Source: Zhengitettix transpicula (taxonomy: Eukaryota; Arthropoda; Insecta; Orthoptera; Tetrigidae). From it: 64,000 nucleotides of DNA. The stretch lies in assembly GCA_037074705.1 (NCBI GenBank), contig CM073590.1:39827895-39891894 (forward strand), given 5' to 3'. Shown piece after piece: positions 24,403-38,794 of this stretch (position 1 is its first letter; each line of letters starts with the position of its first letter). The notes beneath the pieces were generated by a model. That model did not search any database. It was not told the DNA's origin and worked only from the letters and a program-made list of their open reading frames with translations. A program made the position numbers and the translations under genes.

Positions 24403-27400
24403 AACGTTATAAAACTAGAAAAACTCAAATATTCAATATTTTCGTGTTATTTCTTGAGGGTTTGACGAATATTTTAAAATTCAAGATAAAATTTTATTTT
24501 TTCACGAGAAGACGTTAACGTTGATGTTATTAAAGCGCGCATTAGACTAGAGAAAATAAATCGGACAGAGCTACTAGCAAAGTCTTCTAGTATATTTCTG
24601 GAAATTTGTTTTCAGATGCTGTTCCAGCGAGTCTAGTGGAGCAAATAACTCACAGCGTATAGGAGGGCAACACTTACTAAAGTCCATCAGAATGATGTGT
24701 GGTCCCCCAAGTTGTGGCTTGACCTCTCTCACAAGTGGCCCGAGACGAGAGTCTCTTAAGGCCGAGGGTTTCAAGCGTCTCAGAGGTATCGATAAACAGA
24801 AGTGTCTCTCATAAGTCGAGCCTCGTTTGTTTATATTTAAGGTGAGCACCAAATTCATTAATTCAATTACTGAAAGACTTAATGCTATATATGACGTACT
24901 ATGAATTTATTAATAAAATTTTAGTATTTTTCCATAGTAATTGATGACCTCAACATTCAAAATTAATTACCGCATAAATTAAAAATCATTCGTATAAAAA
25001 TACAATAACTTTTTAGATTTACTCGTTTAACAATAAACTTTCATTTTTAAAATAAAATGTTATTATTGACAAGTTTTTACTCACTTACATATTTGTAATA
25101 ATAATATTCAATATCGCTCAAAACTTGTAACCCCACTCAAGAGAACATTTATCACATATTGTGATATTATTATATTTCTGTGTATAGACATACAATTTCC
25201 AACCAAAGTATCATGGAAGTATAAAAAACTAACAAAATATTTAGTGAATAATAAATATTATGAAGAATAATTTACTTACCTGTATCAGTCTTTCCAGATC
25301 CTGAATAACATATAATTTTGGATAGATAGACTAAACGTGATCTTACAGATGTAATATAGTTTGATATATTCTGGTGATTAAAATAATATTCTACCAGGTG
25401 AATACCGAGGTACAACTATTAATTTATATTTGAAATTAAATATGAAAATTAAATTATCTTAATAATCGTTCCTTAATGACGTATTCATCCGATTTGAAGC
25501 TCAAAACTTCATCCTAAAACATCATCCAACATGAGTATGTAGAAGATAAACGACGAATGCTTCTATAAAATAATGGATATTTTATATCTATAAGATTTTA
25601 TTTATTGACAGGAATAAAGGTTAATTTTAACATTGAATTTGCACCTGGTTTAAATTAGATATAAATTTAGTAAAATGTAACTCATGTAATAAATGTTATT
25701 GGTTATTTACTTGTTCTCATAAAAATTCGTAGTAATGGACAAGATTCCAAATTCAGTTTTTCTACTAGTTTATAAAAATTATTAATTTGTAAGGAGCAGG
25801 ATTCAGCTTTATACTAACCACATTTCGCTGATCTTGTGATTGGCGTGACATGGTCTTCAAAATCGACAGGAACCTTCTATCAGGAAACAGACTTCCATCA
25901 CAGTGTATCTGCAGCTGCCGCTACGAAGAAAATTCCGCTGGTGATGCAATATTCAGTCGGTCTTTCGTTATTCTAGTAATGCAATCCAATCGGCGAAGTG
26001 GACGAAAAAAGATGGGGAAATCTTGATACGTGCTATAATATTCTCTTGTCTCTGGAATACCAATGGTGCTGGTTTTTTTTGTAGTGTAACTGAGCGAGGA
26101 CGAATTTCCAAGAAACGAGTATTACGAACGGTGATAGTGGAAAATCTACCAGTTGGTCGCCGAACAATATATAGTACGTAATAAATTGCTGCCAATCGCT
26201 TCTGCATTCATGTATTGCTAAATTTATATAAGAATATTAAATTCAAACTATTTAGTGAAACATGAGATAAGAAAGAATTAAGTTAACAACTCTAATGAAG
26301 TCTCAGTTTGAACATTGTATAAATTTGTTTAATTTTTTCATTAATGTAATTGTTTAGTAGATTTTAAGAAACAAAAGTCAAGTATGAATGAATTAAAACG
26401 ACATTTAGCAAACAGTAATGCTATGGCTTCAATAAGTATATAAATTATTACGGATTGAGTTTAAATTTGTGACGCCCTAATAAATATAATCAAGTAATAA
26501 AGACAACTCTGATAAAAAAAACCTTCGTATGACAATTTGAAATACGCTAAAAGTTCCGAACTTGTACACCGAAATTCCTCCAGTTTAGTGTATTTTGCTT
26601 ACATAAGAATACTGTACTCTAACACAAATCCCCTCCGTAGCATGTGTTTTTAATTATAAGATTACTTAAGGAAGAGAGGTAATGCCTACATTAAGTAACG
26701 TAAACGTATGATTCAAGGAGTATTGTCTTAAACTTGGGCTTGAAAATGCGATAATCAAAATTAATTATTATGATCATAAAACCACTTTAAATATAATATT
26801 ACTTATACACTTTCGTTTAGTAAAAAGTTAAAATTTTAATGGAATTGGGGCTATTAACCTACACAAAATTTTGTAGTTAATTTTTAGATATTTTATCAAC
26901 ATATAACAAAGGGTATCAAACCATTTTCCTCAAGTAAAGTGAGTTATGACTAATTACATGCTTAAGTCAATACGTCTTTCTGCATCTAGGTGGAAAGATG
27001 TCATTGTATCTGAAACAGGGTGAGTATGCTTTTCTTCATCGCTTCTCTCTTCCACTCAAAACGAAACCAATCGCGACAATTTCTCAGACACTATTTTAAA
27101 CTAATACCAATAATTGTAATATTGCCGATTAAAAGATAAATTCCTCGCACATAAAAAGGACCATATGATTAACAACCTGAATTAATTCTGCTAGAGTTTG
27201 ATTTATGACCGTTTCGGATTCGCACTACTTCATGGGCCACTAATTTTTAATCAATTACCAAACCATCTTTTAATGACTAGCTGTCTACTCATCAGGCAAA
27301 GCCTAAATTGGCATTTTATTCTTTAATTAGTTTCCCCCTTTTAACTTTAATGTTCTTTATATAACAACCATCTCTAGTATTGATGAATCAAATATTTGTG

Positions 27401-28659
27401 GCGATTTCATTTTATTTGAGAACATTTATACATCCTACTAGATTTGTGTCGTTCACTCTTATTGGGTGTATTAATGAAGACGGTAAAGGTTATGTACACT
27501 TTGATTAATTTTAAACTCTTTCACTATATAATTCAACCATAGTTAAATGCGGCCTCTATATCAGTATTATTTTAGTCACAACTGCTCAAATTCCTGCAAT
27601 ATGAACAATAAAGTCACTGTGTAATGGAACAATTTATTGCCTATTCTTTTTGTATCTGGTGCCCAGTTAACTGGAGTAATAAAACTAGCACGATAGTAGT
27701 CTCTTTAACTAGAGATTTTTTAAAAATATATAGTTAGTTCTTTATTCCACATAATGTTTATCTTTCTTCCAATTTAGTAATACATTCAGTTTTATAACTA
27801 AACTAGTGGTGTAAACATTTTAGTAGTTTTCAATATATTTTAGAACATTTATATCAAAATACTTGTTTTTTGAATTTTTTATTGTAACTCAAATTCGCCG
27901 CACATTTTATGGTACACTTTAGAATTTTTAAGAGCATCAAAAGTGCCCTGAGTCACCTTAATGCGTGTCCTACTGAAATAGTCCTTTTTGCAAACTTCAG
28001 AGCTATCCATATTTTTCACCAGTATAATCCGTCCTATAGTTTTTCCCTTAAATGTTGACGTTTTTTGGTTTTCTAAATTGAGTGGCATCAATACCCTTCA
28101 TTAACATAACTCATTGTGAAGTGAAACGTATTTAGAAAACCGAAAAATATTTTAAAAATTTCAATTCATTCTTTTCGAGTTTATATGTCACACATTTTCA
28201 ATAGGATCTATCCAAATTATATTCTTAGAAAACTCTTTATGGATTGAATAGTAGTTCTTAAATATTAACAACTTTACCAAAAATATGATGACATATATGA
28301 CATAAACGACGGTAATTGCATAAATATATTCCGTAATCTACAACGTAAAAAAGCTGTCGAATCTGCCTCCTCCTAAGCTTCTACAATCAATTACATTAAC
28401 CTCTCTATAATAAAGAAATAAATTCATTTTAATTAAGGTTATCTTTGAAAGCGAATTCTTGATAGTTATGTCAACCTGCTTCACCACATATAATAAATGT
28501 TACCAAGGAACAAATAGTATTTTCGTAGTTCTGTACAAAATCTAGCGGTGGAAGTGTACTATGCACCTCCTTCCTTCCTAATGCTCAAATGTAAGGACAA
28601 ATCTGTTTAAGGTCACGCGTGAAATAAATAGAACCCAATCTAATTAGGGCATAATAATT
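24403..28659. other. AT-rich DNA, no gene recognised
   Basis: Two GC-moderate islands (24590-24850 and 25800-26210) carry minus-strand ORFs of 94 and 79 codons without recognisable motifs. The remainder is AT-rich and featureless to my reading. Confidence 0.45.
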
Positions 28660-28900
28660 TGTAAATCTGTCATCCACAGCGGGCTTCCAGCAGCTCTGCG
28701 TGAACGGCCGTGCTGGGTTGATATCTCCTGTCAATGTATATCAGCGTTTAATTGGCCATTATTTGCAGCTTTTATGAGAACCGTAATTGTGTGGAAGTGC
28801 TCAATTACAGGCCGGCGTGAATTCCATTTTCGTCGTTCGTGCTCATCGCCATCCATGTTCCTGAGAGATAAACGAAATAATTCACACATCCATTCATCTG
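28660..28900. promoter_or_regulatory. Homeodomain-type site cluster (speculative)
   Basis: A non-coding, GC-moderate island includes gtttaattgg, ttatttgcag (28759-28768, POU-like ATTTGCA), cttttatgag (Caudal-like), cgtaattgtg and tcaattacag within about 65 bp. Such density of homeodomain cores in otherwise mixed-composition DNA is seen in arthropod enhancers. Support is motif density only. Confidence 0.25.
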
Positions 28901-29889
28901 TTTCTAAACCAACACGTTTCACCTTCCATAAAAATATTCCACCAAAGAAGATTAATTTATAATCTAATCATCCTTATTATATCTTCATATTTTATGAACG
29001 CCGTTTAATAGAAAAATTTATTGCATCTTCTTGTTTCATCGACTGCCTAGTTACCGAAAACATTAATATTGAATGGTTGGTGGTACGTGCCATTAGTCCG
29101 TGTCATTAATATTTTGTATTTCGGTTACATTCTGGAATTGGCTGAACAGTTATTAAAATATAAACTCATCAACTGAAGATGACCAGGTGGAACTCGATCT
29201 GTGATCCTACTCAAGAAGAAAATTGGGAAGAGGCTAACAATATCCAAATTTAGTAATGGCCGCCAACAGGACTATTACCTAATCACTAATTGTCAACTTT
29301 TCAGTTTCATTCGTTAATGGATTTGAAGATAATTAGAAAATAAAACGATATTGATCTATTTCTTTTAAAAAGATACAAAAACCTTTAAAATATCACGAAC
29401 AATTAATACAAGTGGCTAATTATTTTAAAGCATATGAACGGAATATTACTAGAAAAGAGATACAATTTCACATGCCAAAATATTAACGTGGATTTTTTTA
29501 TATATTTTCAGGTGTATTAGATTGCATCAAAATTTTCAAAGGGAATTTGATTTGTGGATAGGGCGGACAATGTGATGGGAATACGGAGGAAGTTATGTAC
29601 CTTACGAACTGTGACAATACGTCATATATATGGCAACGTGTTGACAAGACAACAGAAATAAAATAATAAACCAATAGATTTAAGCGCTCAGTAATATAAA
29701 GGTGCAATTCCACCGACGCGACATTTAGGCAATATGAAGCACGCGGGCTTTCTTCCGAAGGAACACGAAACGACATGTAACAAGGATTCAATGAGTCGAA
29801 CGGAACGGTGCATGGAGTGGAATATAGCAAAAAAGTAGATGGTTTATTTAAGATCCACAAAAAAATTAATAAGAAGAACTCAAAAGTTT
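28901..29889. other. AT-rich DNA, no gene recognised
   Basis: The 120-codon minus-strand ORF at 29498-29860 has no domain I can identify and is probably a chance frame. Confidence 0.45.
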
Positions 29890-30070
29890 TGTCAACTGAC
29901 CAATGCAGTTGTGTCGCTCTAGGCTCGTCTTAGCACCTGAAGAAAGGTACATGGTCCCAAAAATGCTGTATGGGATTTATATTATCACTTATTTTGTCTT
30001 TATTTGGCTATATTTCTTATTATTAATTTTCATTCCGACGTAAATTTTTCATTTTAATAAAATTAATATT
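29890..30070 (+). mobile_element. Penelope-like 3' tail, copy 1
   Basis: Contains tcgctctaggctcgtcttag, then CTGAAGA (29937-29943), a short spacer, and the shared downstream block atttatattatcacttattt...ggctatatttcttattatta. The same ordered blocks occur at 61795-61935 and, inverted, at 43262-43440, where they lie downstream of a Penelope-like coding remnant. The expected GAAACG is degraded here to aaaatg. Confidence 0.5.
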
Positions 30071-30403
30071 ATAAAAAACAGGATAACAAATGTTTTATTT
30101 TCATATCTGTTTCTGACAATATGTAGGGAAATTTTCGTTTCTAAGTAGAACGATTCGGTATCGGTAAAACCTGCCCGCAACTGTATTAGTGGTGAGTCCA
30201 CAGAGTATGGCACATTTCAAGTGAAGATTAATCTCATAAGATACTGGCTACATGCAAAACTAATAAGAATTATGTATATTAAATTTAAGTGAAGTTACAT
30301 TTAAAATAATACTTTATAAGGCTATGGTTTTTGGGATTTAGCTAAATATGTAAAGCAGTTCAGTAAAGTGAAAAGTACAAAATATTTTTAAAACTATATA
30401 CAT

Positions 30404-31461
30404 ATATTGTAGTGAATTCATTGAAATGATTGAAATTAATTCTAAGTTAAAACGTGCCACACATTGAAGACGCCAAAATTGTAGTATTTACTATTAAAAT
30501 ATAATTAAAATAAACAAGTTAAAATTAATTGATGGGATTTTAATGAAAAAGATCAGACTTTAAAATATAAAACAAAGGTAATTTATAAACATCAAATTAT
30601 AATAATCATATTACATGTTGGTAAAAACTTAATAATATGGCACGGCTTGATCTCAGGGCCGACTATCGGGCCTCCAATAAAGAATATTTACGGCAAGCAA
30701 TTAAAATTTACAAATTGTGAAAATTCGTACTTTAAACAATCAGTGAAAAATCTGAAATCAGACGATAAATATTATTTACTGTTGGGTTTACATATAATTA
30801 ATTGTTTAATTTACCTTATAGTTTTGCTTTTCGATAAAGAAGGGGCTCGTACACACTCGATTATTGTTTAACACTTTTATATACAGACCATGTTTTTCAC
30901 AGAATTTACGTGTGGTTATTATTTCAACATACAACACTTCCTGCTTGCTGTATTCAACCACGCTAATTGTTTCGCTGTTCTCTCGATCAATAAATTATTA
31001 AAATCATCGAAGTTTGGCTATTTACTTGATAAAATAACCTGGCTCCCAAGAACTGACGAATCGTATGATTCGTGAACATATGCTAGAATCCTAAATTATT
31101 CTGCATCAGGGAAATAAACAGTCGGCATAGTATCGTCGCAGTTATTTTCCCAAAGAGTGGAAACCGGCGACTCTTAACATACTCTTAATGAATATCTGAG
31201 TCTTTCTGACTACCTCCGGCTTTGCCTTCCAAAAACATAGTTTCTGTCTGAACTGTACTCCTTGGCCTCCCAAGAACACACTAAAGCCCCGCGCGTCCAG
31301 CAATGTTTCACAATACTCACAGCAAGCAAGCATTATAGCCTCATATTCTTGTACACAAATCTTATGTTTACGCCGCCAATAATGCAAGTCCCAAAATCTT
31401 GTTCATTAATTAATTACTTTTCTTTTTAATTACCACAATATATATAATTATATATATATAT
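30404..31461 (-). mobile_element. Family C LTR-like unit, copy 1
   Basis: About 1.04 kb, flanked by TA-rich tracts with inverted ends (tatattgtagtg at left, taccacaatata at right). On the minus strand it has a TATA box (TGTATATAAAAG, 30874-30885) and a conserved perfect hairpin ACGAATC-GTAT-GATTCGT (31056-31073). Near the inner end is TTTTGGCGTCTTCAATGTG (30460-30478), an imperfect version of the tRNA-Lys primer-binding site. That is an LTR followed by leader. There is no coding region. The copies at 39.55 and 46.1 kb match through the body; the window end carries a diverged relative. Confidence 0.6.
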
Positions 31462-31904
31462 TTCCTTGCGCAATGCAATTAAATAAATCTACCTATCTAT
31501 ATCTCTGTATTTAATATTACTCTGAATCTTTGCCTGAATAGGGTACACATAAGTACAGAACATGTTGTGTAATTTAATTAATTCATAAAATAAAATATTT
31601 TAAAGGTTTGTTATTGGCTGTTTTTTCGTAAAATTTATTTACACAGACGTTAAACTTTTTATGTTTAAAACAATTGTAATATCATAAATTATATTGATTG
31701 TATCTTTGTGTCTCAATTTATTTGTTTACATAATTGAAACATCAATACACAGAGGTCTCAATCAGGGACAAAACGTCAGGTTAAAAATTTGAATATTAAA
31801 AAAAGTTTCTGACAAAATGGCTCCTATTTTTATTATTTAGTTTTTATATATACTAGTACCCTTTTCAAGCTGTATGGCTAAAAGAAAATTTTTAAATAAT
31901 TTGA
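31462..31904. other. AT-rich DNA, no gene recognised
   Basis: No feature supported. Confidence 0.5.
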
Positions 31905-32090
31905 TTTTTTTTAGTCGTGTCAGCAGATGTGATCCGTAGCGTCTTTGAACACTTTCTTCTTTCCGCTAGTCGGAGAACTATTTTTTTTGGAGGTTCTCTG
32001 TATGGGAACACATACATCAACGCCAGGATTCGAACGCGGGACCTCTCTGATGCGAGGCAGTAATCTAACCACTAAAGAGAAAGGTTTGTT
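31905..32090 (-). mobile_element. tRNA-derived SINE
   Basis: On the minus strand, box A-like TAGTGGTTAGATTACTGCCT (32055-32074 on plus) is followed by a CCTC/GAGG anticodon-like stem. Box B-like gcgttcgaatcctgg comes next (about 32022-32036), then a tail rich in short A/T runs. The T-stem is imperfect and the ends do not pair, so it is not a functional tRNA. The spacing of the internal promoter boxes is canonical for polymerase III SINEs. Confidence 0.7.
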
Positions 32091-33240
32091 TTGATGTTAT
32101 AAACGTTTTCTCAGTCTGGCTAATTATGAAACTCGTTACGCTTCTACGCTTAAAGAAACATCAGACTGATTTGTGTTACTTTTTAATTACTATATATAAT
32201 ATGATTTTATTTAGTTGAATAAATAACGTAACTAAAACATCAGAAAATAAAAAGAAGGTAAAAGTAACAATGTAATATTTCAAATTACAATTTTTTTATG
32301 TTGTAGAACCTGCTCTGTAAATTAGCAATTAAAATTGTGCAATGAACTAACATTAAAATGGAAAGCAGAAGATTATTTCAACTAGAGTGTTTTAAGTTCA
32401 TTATATTCTAATAATACTAATTTTATGATAACGAACATGTGGCTCCCATTCAATTACCTTAAATCAAACAGCTGCTTTAACAATTGGTTGAGAGTTGAAT
32501 TCATATTACTTTTTAAATTTTAAAGAGACTAAAAAAACTCGGTTCTGTCATAGTATACTGAATTTTTTAAGGTCAATTTGATATATTCAATCTACTTCTG
32601 AAACATATCTTTAACAAGGAAGGAAAGTTAATATTCGGTTTGGGAACCGTGAAAAAGGGTATTATTCTTTAAGTAATCATTCATACGAATTGAATAAGTT
32701 ATTTGAGAAACGTTACTCATTTCGTGTACGGAGAAGTCTTCTACTTTATACCAACAATGAACTGTTGTACAAAACTTATAAATAGATTTTATTTAAATAT
32801 ATCATTCTTTTACTGTTTCACGTTTGTCTTGCCTAATAGAATTAGAAGCGCATAATCCCAAATATATATGTAACGTAATTTATTTTCAAAATTACTTTCG
32901 TGGTAAAAAGTTACTAAGTTTATCAATTTTAAGCACATGAATCTTAAAACGGATTCGATCACGTATAAGATGCAAAAAGAAATTATCCAAAATTTAATTC
33001 CTATTAGTATTGGTTTCAAACAAATCTTTAATTACCAGTAGATAGAGGGTATGAAATATCTTCTAAGATATTTGCTAAAGAAAAAGTAATTACGTATAAA
33101 GACTGTATAATTCAGGTTCGACATGACGCAGAATTTCTAGTTTTAAATTGTACGTAATTGGTCTAAAATTAATATAATATCGATTTACTTCTGTTGTCAA
33201 AAGGACTAGAGATATTCTCATAAACAAAACATTTTGTTGA
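32091..33240. other. AT-rich DNA, no gene recognised
   Basis: No feature supported. Confidence 0.5.
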
Positions 33241-34025
33241 GTTTTTATTTATTTTTTATTAGAAAATTAACAATCAGAACTATATAATACATGTTCCATG
33301 AGTTAATGTGATGACAAAATAATACAATAACGTGAGCGGATACTCATCCAATTACATTATCCGGATTGTGAACTTATACTGCTTTCAGGTCATTCGGCCA
33401 TTTCTTGTTCTGGAGTCTGCTGTAGGGAGGGGCATGTTGCAGGGTGGACACTAGTTCGTTTTGGGTGAAGTTGGAGACGCAGGAAGTGGCTGGCACTCCG
33501 GATGGTGCATTCTTCTTGAACGGTTGGTATTCCGAGGTCCGTATGTAATGTTCGATTGCTGACGTACCAAGGTGCATTTACAAGCATTCTGAGTGTTTTA
33601 GATTGAAATCGTTGGATGATGTGGACGTTGGATTTGCAAGAGCAGCCCCATAGCTCAATGCCATATGTTCAAATTGGCTTTATTTTTGCTTTGTAGAGTA
33701 AGATTTTGTTTTCAAGCGATAAACACGATTTTCTCCCCAGTGCCCAGTACATTTTTCTCATTCGCAGGTCGGATTAGATCCTTTTTTTAATATATGTTTT
33801 TTCCACGTTAGTTTTTTGTCCAAATGTAGACCCAGATAGCGAAATTCGTTTGATTGTGGGATTTCTATATTGTTTAGGGACACTGATGGACATTCTGAAC
33901 GGTTTAGTGTGAAGTTGACTTGAGTACTTTTTGCTTCATTGACTTTGGTCCGCCATTTATTGAGCCATACTTGAAGGAGGGATAAATGGGTTTGAAGGTT
34001 TATGGAGTGCATATTTTTTCATTGG
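33241..34025 (-). pseudogene. Jockey-like LINE, 5'-truncated reverse transcriptase 3' end
   Basis: Two minus-strand frames make up the C-terminal part of a non-LTR retrotransposon polyprotein. The first (33758-34012) contains LLQVWLNKWRTKVNEAKS and FRYLGLHLDKKLTWKKHI, the thumb-side block typical of Jockey-clade reverse transcriptases. The second (33390-33587) contains LVNAPWYVSNRTLHTDLGIP, the conserved segment further downstream. A third frame ends KKWPNDLKAV, followed by about 120 bp of 3' UTR and an A-rich end (taataaaaaataaataaaa, at 33241). The fingers, the YADD active site and ORF1 are missing, and the frames are offset by frameshifts. It cannot make protein; 5' truncation is the usual result of target-primed reverse transcription. 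Confidence 0.85.
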
Positions 34026-37000
34026 ATATTAATCCAGAATACCAAAACTACCCTAAGTTAAGTTTCCAATTGTTATAATATTTTGAGAAATTCGTTATAA
34101 AAGCATTCCTCGTTTAAGTTTAGCACAAATACGAAAGGGAATTAAAACCATGTAATTGTAATTTACGAAGTAATTTTTTTGTAGTATTAAAATTCTGACT
34201 TAAGTGCTGTATAAAGATTTTTAAACCAAACATTTAAGTAGATGCTTTGTACGTTGGAACCCTGGATATTTAATATCAGATCACTTGGATAGTTGAGATG
34301 TACGAGTCGCGAGTGAACCTTCGGCGAAACCGTTAAGCATATTCTCCGGAGCAGTGAGGGGCGCGTTGAATTTCCTCTTTCCAAGAACACCTATGTCAAC
34401 CCTCTTCCACAGCAATTCCCACGTGCCTTGCGAATATCCGGACGCACAATTTCCTCTCAAAAGCGGAGTATTAATATCAACAGCACGAAGCGACTTTTAC
34501 ACTGAGACTACCTTTAAGAGTCATTGACATGGCCGCATTCAATCGCTTCCACTTTTCGACTCCAAAAAAAATATTAGGCCTACTTATTTACATAATCGAA
34601 ATAATTGAAACTTAACAATTTCCGTTTTTTCAGTCTCAATAACTTATATGCTTATTGAATGGTTAAATGGTGGAACTTTCCCTAGCCATCTGTTAAACTT
34701 AATATATAAAATGATATTATTGCTCTCAAAAGGAGTTTAAAAGAATATATAATTTCAAAGTTATAATTTATACAATATAATTAAATGTTACTTGTGTATG
34801 AGACCGTAATGGTTGTAACAGTATTCTATATTCACTATTATTGTTAATTTAATTGTGGTGGACTCAAAGCTTTAAACAGATCTCGTATAATTTTTTATCA
34901 CCAATCAAATAAATAACTAGTATTGATGGAATTATTGTGTATTATGCAAGAATACCAATAACGTAAACTACATTCAATTTACATTCTCATTTACTAAATA
35001 ATAATATAAATGTACATTCAAATATTTTTAAAATTATTTTAATGTATCACCAGTACAAAACACAAAATTCGTCCACCATAGAAAAAAGTGTAATAAATAC
35101 AATACTATTAACCAACAACAAAATTTATTGATCTGAAAATATATTAACAAATTGACACCTTAAATCATCAGCGTAGAATAATATTAGCATTACCAATTTA
35201 AATGTTCATTTGAAAAAATAAATGAGTGCTTGAAGAATAATAAATATATTATCCAAATATTCGTCAAAAATGGTATTTACAGATTAATTGAAGCGATTGT
35301 TACCAGCTTCATATTGGTTACCCATCATCCAGCATAAAAACAAGAAATTATGTATATACAATAGTTCGAATTTTAGTTCCATTTTGGTGCTAAAATATAA
35401 ATAAACTTCCTTTACACTCTGACTTATCTCAGTTCTCAAAATATTGGTATGAATCTTACTAAGATTCGTCGACGATTGGGCGCCAGGTTGTTTTTTGTTG
35501 ATAAAAAAACCAAAACTTATTTTTCTGTTTAATAAATAATACCGAGCCATGAGATAATACATTTACTCAGCGGTTTTCAGCACAAGTAATTTATGTCAGT
35601 GTACTGAGGGTGAAGAAAAGCTCGAGTCACAAACACAGCTATGCGCTCTGTACATTGTTAGGTTCCCGCCTCCAAAAAAAATTCAACAATATAATACGTG
35701 TTCACAATAGGCCACACACGTTTTCATATTATATTTTAACATATGGCTATGACAAAATTAGTGTCTAAAGCAGCATAAGCTGCAAACAAATGTGTGCTCT
35801 AATGTAATGAATAATTGATTCTGAAAATACTGGTTTCCCTTCTTATCATAAAAATAATGTGAAAAACAGGAATCCAATATAAATAGTTATTAATTTGACA
35901 ATTTTATATTAATAATTGTATTTAACTTATTTTTAAATCCATACTATCTAATGTTCAATTTTACATATAATTGTAGAAATGGTAGTCCACATATTTCTAA
36001 CTATATAATTTAAAATAGAGTCTTAAGTAAGACCTAAAATTATTCAAATTACTATTAACTGTCTGTTACTTACAGATCATAAATATCTTAAAAATAATTT
36101 AATATTATTGATTAATAATCAACTGTGAAGCATCCAAATCTTTGGAAATAATATATTCCGATAGACTTCTATCCGTATGTCAATTTTTACTGCTTACGTA
36201 AAAAATTTGCAGTATGAATATGAGTACTTATGCGTTAAAATGAAGCCAATTTGGTCTCGTAAGGTTTGAAGGGTCTCGAAGCGGAAACGAGCAGTTGTTT
36301 ATTAATCTGTGATAGCAGACTCAGGGTCCACAATCGGATTATGATCAGTGTACCGAAAAATTGTAGCTTGCTGAAGCGTAGCATCAAATGAATTTAGTGG
36401 TCCCAACCGTGCAATTTTATCCTCTTGGAATTAAGTGACGTGCTTCATCTTCAACGGGTATCTCCAGAAGTAAATCCTTGTCCATGATTTTTAATAAGGT
36501 CTAAAATAAGGGGAAAGAAGCTCGGAATGGGTTTTTAGCAGTACTTAAAGATTTTTTAAAACTAATTCTCATTCAAATGTTTAATGTATATGATAGTGAT
36601 ATATTTTTTAATTCTTAACCATTTCTCCCTTAGTCACAATAAAATAGTTACTTATACTCACCGTTACTTATTTTCTAAATAAATGTGTTATAGATATATA
36701 CATATACATGTTGTTTAGAACCATATTGAAATCGTTCATTGTTAAGAATTAAGTCGAAAATTAGAAGATTAAATATTTTCCTAGCATTCAACAAACATTC
36801 TACCGTATTATAATGTCTGAATAAAATTAAAATTGCTCATATTAATTCATACTTTGTAGTGGTTAATTATTTGCAGAACGAAACCCATGTTCAAGTTGAA
36901 TTATTAATATTCATGAAATATTCTGATTTTATATGGGATCTGACGATACTTCGAGTCGTTGAGCGGCGAATCTTTCTTGAAGAGCGGCACTGTCATGGCA

Positions 37001-38794
37001 ACTGTATAAGGTTCTTTGTAAATAAACTGGATGACAGACACGTGCTGAGTATGACTTGAAGAGACACAATGCTTCATGGTTATATGTGCGCAGATTTCCA
37101 TCACTTCAAAATCTTATGACATTTATAATATCGTTCTCGCATCCTTCATCTGTCGATGTTATTAGACCCAGCACGTATTTCTTAACGTCTTCAGATTGCC
37201 TGTAAAAACGCGAAAATTGCATTATTTTCATTTACATTCCGCTTCATATATCTTCATCCTACATCTTCATCATTAAGAACGAATGATACATACTTCGTAC
37301 GACCTTTCGTTCTATCTGATAAAGATACCTGCAGCAGCCTGTTCAGTCGATAGAGCATATATTAAAGGTTTGTTGGGGTTGACACACACGAAACAAAAAC
37401 ATGTACTATAAATTTTCAGTTTAAAATATTTATTTTAACAATTTAACGCAAAAAAAAATTAAATTTAACTTTGTTAACTATAATCGGTTTTGGAAATAAG
37501 TTGTGCGGTAGACGCTGGTGCCAACCGTATCCGCATCCTATCAACACTATTAATCACAGTTCAAACAAAAATACAATGTTGGTGGTTTTTATTTTACCTG
37601 GTTGGCATTACCTGTGCTATGAAAATAATTGTTTGTAAATGGCGGCCGAATAGTGGCAAAGGCCGATAGTAACGACATTAGCTAATAATAAAAAAAAGCA
37701 AAAAAACATCAACAAATAGTAATTCTTTTTTTATGAACTCGCGCTGGTTAATGTTTTCACAGGACCACTCCACTTTATGAATAGTTTCTCGTGTTTTATA
37801 AGTCACCACTCAGTACCTCAATACATCTGCAATCAGTCCTGGCTATGATGACCCGGAAGAACTGTTGGTTGATCCGACCAGCTTCCGCGATGGGGACAAT
37901 GGAGGACCAGAATGTCCGTGGTCACTCTTTGCTGATGTCCTCCTGGAAACTTGAATGATGTACCGTTACGGGACACTTTGTAGCTTAATCTCAATGTTCT
38001 GCCGTTATTTTTGAATGATGCTTAAATATACTTTTCAACAATAATCAAATGTTTCTGTTGGGAGCGTGCTTATCTATAAATTTCTTGAAGGTCCCCAAAA
38101 AATCACCTTTTTTAAAAAAGGAGGAAGACAAAAATGGTAAATTAAAATGAGTCATTTGATTCATTCACCAAAGAGAAACCTGCCGCTAATTTATTAGTAA
38201 AAAATGTAGAATTTATTACGTATATTTAAATAAATAAAATAAATTACTCAATTATTTTTTAATGCTTAAATAAAATTTGAAAATTTTTCAGCAAAGTCTG
38301 AGAAGCGTTGAGAACTCGACGTGCAACAATGTCACGTCGCCTATTGTTAAACAAAAGTTAGAGAACAAACGCTGGCGTCATCAGCGAAATAGTCTGAAAC
38401 GTTCGCAAAATCGGCGAATAACATATGGAATCTCTCAATATATTAGGGGGTTAATATTTACACGTTTTATATATACTTAATTAGTTCACCTATTCCTTGT
38501 TATAAGAATGAAATATGGAAAGCCTGCGGCGTACTACGAATGTTTTCGAAGGAATGGGACGAGAGCAACAGAATATACAACAGAGAGAATATTGAATGGC
38601 CCCTGAATTACATCAGCGGACAAGATGTTAAAAGGTACACACGTCTTGGATATTAGAAATACGACAGTGACTGGATAAAGAGACTTTATTTAAAATAAAA
38701 GTTGTTGAAGTATAGAGGAATTTTATCAGAACTGTGTATGATTTTAACTCTGGAGGAGATACCTTGAAATATTTCCTAATCAACTTGCAGGATC
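34026..38794. other. No gene recognised
   Basis: Mostly AT-rich with GC-moderate islands at 34250-34560, 36250-36480, 36950-37110 and 37800-37990. Overlapping opposite-strand ORFs of 66 codons at 36859-37104 have no known motif. I cannot assign any of these to a host exon or a repeat family. Confidence 0.4.

Noticed and set aside
29498..29860. 120-codon minus-strand ORF
   Set aside because: No recognisable motif, no promoter or splice context and no neighbouring coding evidence.
31905..32090. Possible functional tRNA gene on the minus strand
   Set aside because: A and B boxes are present, but the acceptor ends do not pair and the T-stem is mismatched. A SINE explains it better.
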